Source: Nitzschia sp. DOCU1 | Taxonomy: Eukaryota; Bacillariophyta; Bacillariophyceae; Bacillariales; Bacillariaceae | Reading direction: 5' to 3' | Assembly (NCBI GenBank): GCA_951394045.1 | Contig: OX595998.1 | Coordinates: 744,001-808,000 of the forward strand | DNA length: 64,000 nt | Shown: positions 32,337 through 41,132 of the stretch, piece by piece | Position numbering within the stretch: position 1 is the first letter of the stretch | How the letters are laid out: every line of letters begins with the position of its first letter | Made by a program: the position numbers and the translations under genes | Notes under the pieces: model-generated | What the model saw: only the letters and a program-made list of their open reading frames with translations | What the model was told of the DNA's origin: nothing | The model's database searches: none

Positions 32337-34768
32337 TTATCTTCGTCCACTGCATGTAGTGGTTTGTGTTTCCGGAGTGCTGACGCTGGTTGTGGAAGAA
32401 AGACCCAAATTGCGAATGCTCGATGCCATTGAATTGAGATTCGAAGATTGGCTCAAGTAGTCGACAAAGGCATCGTGATATTCTCCCACAAAGTCGCCAT
32501 CGTCCACGCAAAACTCGTAGGAAAATGACATGAGGAGTCCAAACGGGTTCACGCCAGAGCTTCCAAAGCGTGACTGTGACTGAAGATCCAAAGCATAGCT
32601 CAGACGCGTAGGAACTAGAACACGCCCGTCCCGTGAACAAGGCAGAGTGTTGTTGTTGTTGGTTGCTTCCGCGGCAGAAACATCGGAAACACCACGGAGA
32701 CTGTTGCAATTCGATGATGACTTCAACAAACCACGGCGGAACGGATATGGATTGAACTGGTCCGGCATTGCCAACAAAAGACCTAAATAGCCACTCAATT
32801 CCGACGATGTCATGGAACGGTAGTCACTCGAAGAGCTCACAGTAATTTTTTGTTGATAGTATCTGCACTGGCAAGTCAAGCCATCGCTGCCTGTATAGAG
32901 AGGAAAGTTCTCAGATGACACCGGAGCTGCAACAGGAGCTGCGACAGGAGTGTTTGTTGGGGCCACAGGGGCGGCGGTTGGACTGACTGGAGCCGCGGTT
33001 GGAGCAGGGACAGGGGCGAATGTTGGCGGAACCTGGTGTTCGACGAGAATGCAAATATGAGTTAGTTATTTGATGGATAATGTCACCTTTTCAACCAAAT
33101 AATAAAGGAGTGAGCAATAGCAACATAGCACTTACCACTGGAGCAAAGGTGGGCGGTACCTGACGAGAGAAGCCAAAGAGTTAGAGTCATTGCAATGGCA
33201 GGCCCAACATACAACAAAAAGGATGGCAGGGAAACAACGTACCTGTGGTGTGAAAGTGGGTGGAACCTCCGGTGTAAACGTAGGGGGTACTACCGGTGCG
33301 AATGTTGGAGGCACCACTGGAGTAAAGGTGGGCGGAACTACAGGAGTAAAGGTAGGTGGCTCCTGAGGGACAAAAAAGACAATAGGGTTAGCAACATAAA
33401 ATTTCCCAAGAATGGTCGGAACAGAATCATGATACTCACCACTGGGGTAAACGTGGGCGGAGGCTGTTCGGACCAATGACAAACACAATGGGTACCGACA
33501 GTCGAGTTAGATGGCATTTCAATGTCTCAGTCAATAAATGGCCAAACGACCAAGGACATTTCACTTACCACTGGCATGTAGGTTGGACTACCCGATTGAA
33601 CTGGCGGATACGTTGGCGGTACCACTGGGGTAAACGTTGGGGGCACCTTTTCACAAGCGAAAAACGGAGCGAGTTAGCAATTTAAGTCGTAATGGGATCC
33701 CCCGACAAGCGAAGGGTCGTTTGGAAGGACACTTCACAATCCAATTGTCTGATACTTACAACAGGAGTAAACGTGGGAGCCACCTTTAAGAAGAAACAAA
33801 TGTGGAGAGAAAAAAGTTAGTTGGAATCATAAAACGGCAAGATTCATACGTTTGGAGAAACGTACCACAGGAGGAAAGGTAGGCACGGTTGTATTGAAAA
33901 CCGCAGGTGGCAAAGTCGGGAAGGTGGCCAATGCATCGGAAGAACTTCCCGTTCCACCTCCCAGAGCCACACCCAAACCCACCGAAATCGCGACGGCAGC
34001 CACAAACATGAGACAACCTCCAATAATGAGCCACTTGAGTGGGACTGTTCGATGACCATCGTCTTTCTGGGCGACTACCACTTGATTATCAAAGACAATC
34101 TCAGCCTCAAAGGCGACCGGGAGGTTTTTGTTGTTTTGATAGTCATCATCTCCAATTTGAACCGTGGCATCTTCAGGGGGGATACCAGCAGCGGCAGCTG
34201 GTTTGCCGTTGTTCCAAGAGTCGCGAAGTGCTGGTCCGGCAACGGCAAAACTTCCAGGAGTATCGTCGACTTCATCATCGTCGTCGTCATCGTCCACATC
34301 TGGCATGGTCGATCCGAGAGTTGCCCCAGCCGCCGATGCGGATGCTGCAATACTATTCCGAGGGATGGTACCAGCACTGCTGTCGACGGAAGCACGTTGG
34401 AATTTTTCTCGTACCGACGCACGTTTGTTGCGTCTGGCTTCTCGACGATTATTACCATCCATGCTACTCACACCAGTAGCAGAAGTCAAGCCACTCACGG
34501 CACTGAAATCACTTGCACGACGAAAGGCTCCTGGTTCAGTAGCCGGAGCTTCTCCCCGATCGGCAGGACGGACTTTGCCACCCAATTGAGTGGTAGGGGC
34601 CCGGGCTTCGATATGCGAAGGCAGACCCGACATGTTGTTGGGATTATTGTATCCGCCGGCCGCAGCCGCTGGACTCGTCGACATGGACGTTTGGTTATTA
34701 GTGTTCATATCACTACTACTGTTAGAGTCTCGCTTGCCCGCGAAGGTGTTGGTAATGTTGGAGAACAT
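32337..34768 (-). CDS. type II membrane protein with exon-encoded P-P-T-F repeats, seven exons
   Basis: Exons on the minus strand: 34768-33866, 33783-33760, 33646-33569, 33463-33440, 33362-33243, 33159-33136 and 33032-32337. All introns are phase 0, GT-AG, 77-113 bp. The product has 622 aa. Residues 1-245 are soluble, with Ala/Ser-rich and acidic Asp-rich stretches, and a single TM lies about 246-268. Then comes a stalk of octapeptides V-P-P-T-F-(T/A)-P-V: three exons are exactly 24 nt (one unit), another is 120 nt (five units) and another 78 nt. The C-terminal ~200 residues form a globular part with Cys pairs (LTCQCRYYQQK, NCNSLRG, YEFCVDDGD) and a helical end. Likely a cell-surface or wall-associated protein; no family is recognised for the globular part. 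Confidence 0.82.
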
Positions 34769-36359
34769 CTCGAGGGTTTGTTTCTATTGCAATCTCCTGA
34801 AATGTATGTGTTGAAACACTACTAGCTAGGAGTCCTTCTTCGACTGCTTCCTTTCCCTTCTCTCTTGTGGCCACGGCCGCCAGATTTTTCAAGTTTTGCA
34901 TTTGAGGACTGAGAGCGTGACGGAGCGTCTTGCGCGCGTCATTCATTCGTTTGTAGCGTTGTTCGGAGTAGAGGACGCAACCTTGCTTGTGCGGCCAGAT
35001 TTTCGTTGGGGAGTTTGGTTGGTTCACACGAATGTCATTGCCATGTATCGTGCGAATACTACGGCCATCCATTCCGAGAGGCTATTCTAGGATTGTTCCT
35101 ATCATATGCCTTCTCCAGATTCCCTTTTTGTTGAGTCGGTGGTAGGAATCCTAAATCGAATGCCATTGGAACGTGCTTCCGTATCACAGTTGGCCTTCAC
35201 TCTGCTAGACAAGAAGGATTTTGGCTCGTGAAGCACGTGCTTCCCATAGTTTCGAGATGCGCCGGCCAACTATGCCTAACATGTGGGTAATGACTGCCGA
35301 TACAAACTCAAGGGATCCACAAAATTCTAGGATGCTACAAGAATTATGGTCGCGGACTAGCTAGAGAGCAAAAAGCTTTCTGTTCTCCCGACAATGTTTG
35401 TGTGATTTGGATTTGGCAATCATCCTCCATCAGCATCATCATGCTGCTTCACTAGTCTCTGCTGCTACTGGGATGGCAACTCCAATATGAGATGACGATT
35501 CTTGACGACGACGAGTCAATCGTCAAGAAATTGCATTTCATGCATTGCCAGCAAACTGCGAATGGAATGTGATCCATTGCTTCGATCGTCCTCTCCAAAT
35601 AACTGGTGGAATCATCATGGTGATTGGATTTCTTCGTGACGGACCAAGGATCTCCGTGTTCGAAAGTCTTTTCGACGGGGCAAGACGGGGGGATTCTGGG
35701 AACGATGACGACGTGAAAAAGCTGGCCGACGACAACTCGGTGGATGATACATAGTGTCGATCATCTGCCAAATAACTGGTGGAATCATCCTGGTGATCAA
35801 ATTTCTTCGTGACGGGCCAAGGCTATCCTGGGCTCGAAATTCCTTTGGACAGGCATCAAGACGGGGGGATTTGGGGAACGCCGCCGACGACGGTGAAACT
35901 GGCCGACGACACCGCGAGTCGGTGGATAGTTCTATATGATGTTGGATGATGAAGCTACTTATGCATGCCCATTTCGACGGCCTATAACCCTGTTTTGGTG
36001 GTTGGATTTCGAGTGGTCTGTGTTACTAGTACGATTCAAAGCATGATGTTATGAGGATGATGGTTGCGAAAGGCATCTTCGGCCCCAAGACGAAACAGTG
36101 GTCACCCCACAATACACCATTGTAGGAGACACTCTTGTGATAAAAATGGAGTTGTAAATGAACGGGGAATATGGAAGAACAACCGAATCTCTTCTTGCTT
36201 GTTCTTATTCTTCGATTGGATTGCGTCTCCTCTGCTGCTGCTTGTACTTAAACAAAAACATCTCCAGTGATGAACGGGCTGTCTATGCGGCAGTCTCTAG
36301 AGTATCGGTAGCTAGTTTCGCACGATAGTGCTCCCGTGGCTCCGCAAAGGCTTGGAAGT
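34769..36359. other. intergenic with a 174-bp tandem duplication
   Basis: About 1.6 kb upstream of the P-P-T-F gene and next to the retroelement end. No gene is supported. The tandem duplication at 35583-35938 is listed separately. Confidence 0.45.
35583..35938 (+). repeat. imperfect tandem duplication, period about 174 bp
   Basis: Two copies share CCAAATAACTGGTGGAATCA (35595 and 35769), TTTCTTCGTGACGG and the GACGGGGGGATT block. They then end in a GACGACG-rich segment followed by GTCGGTGGAT. The copies differ by many substitutions and small indels. No conserved reading frame spans both. Confidence 0.75.
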
Positions 36360-37598
36360 AGCCGCCTCCATTTCTTCCGGCAGCTCGCTCTAGGGACCGC
36401 TACGAGTCTATTGTCTGTCTGTTGGCAATTGACGTGTTTACTAGTGCCTCGTCGGGGGCGTGCGGCCCACGCGGCCCACGGCCCACACGGCCCACGCGCA
36501 GAGATGTGGAAAACCCCGTAGAAAATGTACTGGCAGCTACTGGCAGCTACCTGAGTACACTGCTACCATCACATTCATTGACATCCGAAGCTACCTTGAC
36601 ACATGATGACAACCTAGAAAACATCACCAACCAATAGCCAACATAGTAAACTAAAGGTATATATGAGGGAAGAGTTATTCATCCTATTAGTTGACGTAGA
36701 TATCACACTCAAAGTATCAACCGCGGTCCACAGCCCACGTGGTCCGCGCATACGGAACTGTACAGGCACGTACGCGCGACGATGTCTTTTGACGATTTTT
36801 TCGCAAATCCCATTTTCATTCCAACGATCGCAGAGCCAAGGTTTTTCAGGACACAGGAACAACAACAAAAGAAACCACTAACAGGACAGATAGTCAAATG
36901 ATTTCCTGATGCTCTGGTCCAAAATCATGAGTCAACTGTTGCTTAGCATGATACCAAACCCCAACAATTTTTTTGCACGGCATGACAGCGCGTGATGACT
37001 AATTCGACTACGACTAGTTCGAATTGGATTGGGGATTTGAGTAATTGGACTAAATGTCCGGCGTAAGTTGAGGCTTCGCAGCACTTGAATTTGTCTTCCG
37101 ACAAAAATCCAATTCGGCACATATTCAATAACTATTCTTAGTGAAAGGTTTAAAAACGGTTTGGATAATGAAGCATCTTTTTCCATTACTTCGGAAGAAG
37201 ATAATGGCTGGTAGCCGAAAATTCGACGCTTGGGACGTGGGCCTCCCGTAGCTTCTAGTAGCACTTCTACGTGCGGCCCACGCGGCCCACATCGTCACGC
37301 AGCGCGAGGGAATTTATCAATTTCTGGTGAGGACCACTGCATTCAGACGGTTGTTTGAGTCTTTTTCTCATACATCTTAACAAAACAGGAGTCATCAGGA
37401 CCAACTATCATATCTGAATATTCATTCCTGAAAGTTGGAGACGAGAGGATGCGAGACAAGGGTCTCATTCTGTTGCGCGACGAAGCGTGCTCATCGGCCC
37501 ACATCGGCCCACATCGGCCCACGTGGGCCGCGCGCCCCGACGAGGCACTAGAAGTGGGTTTCCGCGCGCGGTTTGACCACTTCGAGTGAATATTTCTC
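36360..37598 (-). repeat. split direct repeat B2, interrupted by a MITE
   Basis: The two halves, 36360-36444 and 37552-37598, together match B1 over its full 132 bp. The intervening 1,107 bp is a transposon plus one copy of its 4-bp target duplication. The outer boundary at 36360 is the element's 3' terminus. Confidence 0.88.
36445..37547. mobile_element. non-autonomous DNA transposon / MITE with TGCCTCGTCGGGG termini
   Basis: The left end reads TGCCTCGTCGGGG and the right end CCCCGACGAGGCA, a perfect inverted repeat that extends imperfectly for another ~13 bp (CGYGCGGCCCACG). It is flanked by CTAG on both sides (36441-36444 and 37548-37551). The intact B1 copy has a single CTAG at that place, so CTAG is a target-site duplication; ACTAG would be a 5-bp alternative. 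Subterminal regions are dense in GGCCCAC motifs, including three tandem GGCCCACATC units near the right end. No transposase is encoded. The superfamily could not be assigned. Confidence 0.85.
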
Positions 37599-37617
37599 TC
37601 AAAGGGCGGGCGCGGTG

Positions 37618-37856
37618 GGTTAATCAATCGTAAACTATCTCTCTGCTAGGGTCAGCTTGAAAGCAAGCCTCTCTTCTCAGTTCTTGCTATCGATAGCAAG
37701 AAGAAAAAGTTTATGGCTGTTGTCGTTCAACACGTAGTATCGTACTTTTCTTCTCCTACCTTTCTTCCTTTTAGTAGGTCGGTAGAAAGGTAGTTCGAAA
37801 TTCGATCCGGGTTCCCCGGTCCATTCGCCGTCCGTTCTCTCCGCGGTTACTAGTAG
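37618..37856 (-). repeat. split direct repeat A2
   Basis: Copy of A1, placed between B1 (2 bp away) and B2 (19 bp away). The adjacency B1-A2-B2 is what allows regeneration of both ends from a circular intermediate in this class of elements. Confidence 0.9.
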
Positions 37857-37858
37857 CG

Positions 37859-37990
37859 AGCCGCCTCCATTTCTTCCGGCAGCTCGCTCTAGGGACCGCT
37901 ACGAGTCTATTGTCTGTCTGTTGGCAATTGACGTGTTTACTAGAAGTGGGTTTCCGCGCGCGGTTTGACCACTTCGAGTGAATATTTCTC
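37859..37990 (-). repeat. split direct repeat B1 (uninterrupted)
   Basis: A 132-bp segment directly downstream of the recombinase gene. It is identical as far as read to the two halves of B2 at 36360-36444 and 37552-37598, and shows the pre-insertion sequence of the MITE target. Confidence 0.9.
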
Positions 37991-38022
37991 CATCAAGGCC
38001 ATAGGCAGGGCGGTGGTTGGGG

Positions 38023-39108
38023 TTAGTGGAGGTGTGCGAGGATTGCAGGGGCAAGTGGATCCGTGGTGTCCGCTTGGGTGTGGAAGTAGCGCATGACTTC
38101 GTCAGAGCGCCAGCGGCCTACTAGTTTGATCAAGGTGACGTCGACTTGAGCGTTTAGTAGGGCGGTGGCAGCAGTAGCGCGGATGGCGCCAATGGAGACG
38201 TCCACGTCGAGGTTGCGGGCCTGCGCGTAAATGCGGAGCAGGGCGGTCATTTGTGCGTCGGTGATCGAGCGGGCCCGGCCCGAGGGATCAAAGAAACGAT
38301 GCAACGGGGTGTCGGCATCCGCATTTTTGGATCTCAAATGTTGCACTCTTCGAATCAGGGCTTGGACTGGGCAACGTTTGGGGTCAGTTGTTGTGGACGC
38401 CCAGATGTCCTCTCCCATTACTCCGTTCTTCTGGAGTTCGAAGTGAAGGTTGGCCTTTTCGGCGTGTGGGAGTTCGTCCAGCGGAATGGTGGTTGCAGGC
38501 TTCGTTCTTCCGCCTGGAATTCTGAATGCGACGTCGCGGAGGCGAAATGGGCGTTGATCCTTGTGGGTCGTCCGGAGGTACTCGCTGGGCCGAAGCAGCC
38601 AGTGGATGCCGATCCACAGAAGGTCGGCGCCCACTTGGTGGTGCAATCGCTGGGAGGCCCAGGCTGCGTCCGTGAGGTCGTCAAGGACGACTCTTGGGAC
38701 TGGCTTTTTTCTTCGCGATGGTGGGTCCAGTTTTTTCCAGGAGGCGAGTTGTTGGGTGATTCTGTGGTCGATGCGGCCCGCAGTGTTTTTCCTTGGGTCC
38801 GGGGACCCCAGTGTGGCCATCGTCTGTGCCACCTGACGTAGGGCATCTTCCGCTGTTCGAGCGCGGACCGGCTGCCCAGAGGGTGCAGTTCTACCGTCTC
38901 GGAAGCGGCGCATGAAGATTTGAAGAATTGGGACCGGGTCCTTTCTGTCGGCCAGCATGTGGTCGAGGCCGTGCCGGTCACAAAATTCGGTCCATTGTTC
39001 CCAGTGGGTCCGCTGCGCCTGGGAACGTCTAGTAGTGACGCCTCGTTGTACCTCTTCTGCAACAAGGCGGATATCAGCCTCGAGTTCCATTCGTTCGGGA
39101 CCGGGCAA
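38023..39108 (-). CDS. retrotransposon tyrosine recombinase (YR)
   Basis: 361 aa. The N-terminal part (about 25-130) resembles the core-binding domain of phage-type integrases. The catalytic domain follows: R173 in LLRPSEYL, a second Arg (R310) in IGAIRATAATALL, W333 in GRWRSDEVMRYFH, and the presumed nucleophile Y341. In most YRs the second box is HxxR; here the His position appears as G307. The enzyme would integrate a circular DNA copy without target-site duplication, which fits the absence of an obvious TSD. Its frame overlaps the end of the RT frame by 690 nt. Confidence 0.85.
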   Translation of the reverse strand: MPGPERMELEADIRLVAEEVQRGVTTRRSQAQRTHWEQWTEFCDRHGLDHMLADRKDPVPILQIFMRRFRDGRTAPSGQPVRARTAEDALRQVAQTMATLGSPDPRKNTAGRIDHRITQQLASWKKLDPPSRRKKPVPRVVLDDLTDAAWASQRLHHQVGADLLWIGIHWLLRPSEYLRTTHKDQRPFRLRDVAFRIPGGRTKPATTIPLDELPHAEKANLHFELQKNGVMGEDIWASTTTDPKRCPVQALIRRVQHLRSKNADADTPLHRFFDPSGRARSITDAQMTALLRIYAQARNLDVDVSIGAIRATAATALLNAQVDVTLIKLVGRWRSDEVMRYFHTQADTTDPLAPAILAHLH

Positions 39109-41132
39109 AGTTTCCAGGAGGTCGCCTGGGGGTAGGTAGAGTTAAAATAGGTTAGTAGTGCATCGTCACTGTACTCCCATAGGCGGCTGGCATCGTCTGC
39201 CATGCGATTATCGTCTCCGGCGATGTGGTTCCAAGTGAAGACGGCTCGGTGCTGTCTAGTTAGAAGAGCAGCTTGTCGTAACAAATAGGCGGCTGGTTTT
39301 GTAGTCGTGGTTGAGCCCTTTACCCTCCAGACAACTGCATTGGTGTTGTCTGCCAGGCTATGTAGCGTCTCGCCATAGATGTCGCTTTCCTGCGCACGGA
39401 CGGCTTGATGCGCGATCGTGGCGGCGGTTTCGAGGTCTGATATGGAAATTGTGCCTCTGGGGTTTTTGCTAGATACCAAACGTTTTTGGACCGCGATTGG
39501 GAAAGGTTGTCTCCACAAGAGGGCCCTTCCGTCGGCGGTGAACCATACTCCACCCATGCCTGTCTTTGCAGCGTCGCTAGCACCGATGTCCTTGGGTATT
39601 CCAGGGACTAATTCTTCGAGTAACGTGGGCTCGGGGTCGACGAGAAGGTCTCGAAAGGTTTGAAGTTGTTCCTTGACGGATTCCGTTACTCGGACGCGGG
39701 CGTCGTCGCCGTGGTGCCGCGCTGCTCTTAGAAGTGAAAATTGTCCGAGCGCCCCGGGCATACCTGGGACCAAGCTCTGGAGTTGGCCAGTAAGGCTATC
39801 CCATTTTTGGTGACTAACTCGCTTGGAGGAGATGGCTTCGTCAATGGCGGCGAGTGCCTTCTCTCGTCGGTGCTGGGCCTTTTGCAGCGTCTTGGATTTT
39901 GTCCCAAAATCCCACCCCAAAAATCGCTTCTTTGTTTGTGTCGCCGCATCCCCCTTGTCTAGTTTGCTCTGAGAGATAGGCTCCTTTCGAAAGGGGGGGT
40001 CCCGATCGTCGTTCGGTCTAAATATTTTATCGATGCAATGTAACACCGTGCGGCGTTGATTCCTGATTGGGTTGCTGGGGTGGTCCTGGCCTACGCCGCA
40101 AAAATCGTCCACGAAAACGTCCACTGTAGCTAGCGGTCTCTTTCGAAGCAGAGGTCGGTGCGACCTCGAGACCTTCCGTTGTGGGTAGTCGTCTTCGCCG
40201 AGCTCGTCATTCGCTTGAAAGTCCTCCTTTCCCGCTTGGTCCTCCAATGGGTGTGGTGGGTAGCGTTTCCCGTTTCGTAATTCGGAATTTGCCATATCGC
40301 AGGCTGTTTCCGTGAAAGCGCTGAACCAAGGCGGCGATTCGGTCCATCCCATCGGTAGTGTTAGGGGAAACGCGACCATCGGCTCATCTCCAATTACGCC
40401 GGGGGGCAATAACACTCCCAATTTGATAGAGCCTGTGTTAGCCACCGGTATACGGTAGAAACCGTCCGATATGTCGATTTTGTAGCCAAACACTGGGCCA
40501 AAGACCGGGTCGGCGAACGCGACGTGATCTGTGAGGCGCTCTTGTGCCTTGCCAAATTGCATCGCCTCTTGTGGCGACTGCTTCAGGGTCTCGTCGTTGA
40601 GACCGTAGTAGCTGTAGTCTACTATGATGCGTGGTCTGCGCTCTCGTTGCGGTACAACTCCAAGCGGCGATAACCGTAGACCCGGTTCGTTCTTGACCAA
40701 CCTGTACGGTAGAATCATCCAGAACCCCTTTTTGCAGAAGTCTGTGAATTCTTCCCGCAAGAAGTCGGTGTGATCTAGTGCGGACCGATGTGGCCCCCGT
40801 AGTAAGCGGGAGTCCAGTTTGTCGTGACTCCACGGCGCCGTCCGTACTGTGACCGGTACGCCGTTTCGTCGGATTCTTTCGAGCAGCGGTGCTGCCGGGT
40901 GGGGGAGCGTCTTGACCGTACCTTGAATGTCCGACCGACCGCGCATTTCGTTGCACGCCCGATGCCAGCCATGTTCGGTATACAATAGTGTAGCCCGATC
41001 AACATACTCACCTAGTTCATTTACATAGCTACTAATGATAGCTGTGTTCGTGGAGTTAGCGCTTGTATGTGGATTGGGCGGTCTGCAAGCGGCGGTACCT
41101 ACCAGCGTAGGTGCTACCGTTCGACCGCCTTC
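38418..41132 (-). CDS. retrotransposon reverse transcriptase / RNase H
   Basis: The frame opens immediately after the gag UGA stop and is in phase with gag; no ATG is found in the first 50 codons. Numbering from 40985, RT motifs are L-R-L-S-P-L-G-V-V-P, R-x-I-V-D-Y-S, Y-K-I-D-I-S-D-G-F-Y-R (D171) and V-D-V-F-V-D-D-F (D293, D294). RNase H follows: G-A-S-D-A-A-K (D471), E519, S-L-A-D-N-T-N-A (D546), H-I-A-G-D-D-N-R-M-A-D-D (D597/598). FVDD replaces the more common YxDD. The last ~230 codons overlap the YR gene and look like shadow sequence, so the useful protein probably ends near 39050. Confidence 0.85.
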   Translation of the reverse strand, partial: EGGRTVAPTLVGTAACRPPNPHTSANSTNTAIISSYVNELGEYVDRATLLYTEHGWHRACNEMRGRSDIQGTVKTLPHPAAPLLERIRRNGVPVTVRTAPWSHDKLDSRLLRGPHRSALDHTDFLREEFTDFCKKGFWMILPYRLVKNEPGLRLSPLGVVPQRERRPRIIVDYSYYGLNDETLKQSPQEAMQFGKAQERLTDHVAFADPVFGPVFGYKIDISDGFYRIPVANTGSIKLGVLLPPGVIGDEPMVAFPLTLPMGWTESPPWFSAFTETACDMANSELRNGKRYPPHPLEDQAGKEDFQANDELGEDDYPQRKVSRSHRPLLRKRPLATVDVFVDDFCGVGQDHPSNPIRNQRRTVLHCIDKIFRPNDDRDPPFRKEPISQSKLDKGDAATQTKKRFLGWDFGTKSKTLQKAQHRREKALAAIDEAISSKRVSHQKWDSLTGQLQSLVPGMPGALGQFSLLRAARHHGDDARVRVTESVKEQLQTFRDLLVDPEPTLLEELVPGIPKDIGASDAAKTGMGGVWFTADGRALLWRQPFPIAVQKRLVSSKNPRGTISISDLETAATIAHQAVRAQESDIYGETLHSLADNTNAVVWRVKGSTTTTKPAAYLLRQAALLTRQHRAVFTWNHIAGDDNRMADDASRLWEYSDDALLTYFNSTYPQATSWKLCPVPNEWNSRLISALLQKRYNEASLLDVPRRSGPTGNNGPNFVTGTASTTCWPTERTRSQFFKSSCAASETVELHPLGSRSALEQRKMPYVRWHRRWPHWGPRTQGKTLRAASTTESPNNSPPGKNWTHHREEKSQSQESSLTTSRTQPGPPSDCTTKWAPTFCGSASTGCFGPASTSGRPTRINAHFASATSHSEFQAEERSLQPPFRWTNSHTPKRPTFTSNSRRTE

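Noticed and set aside
36445..37547. The TG...CA-bounded insertion considered as a solo LTR
   Set aside because: The inverted termini extend about 26 bp with GC-rich subterminal repeats, which fits a DNA transposon better; solo LTRs usually have only very short terminal inverted repeats. Not fully excluded.
38251..38841. Plus-strand frame of 196 codons antisense to the recombinase gene
   Set aside because: It mirrors the codon pattern of the YR gene on the opposite strand and has no recognisable motif; the YR has catalytic residues.
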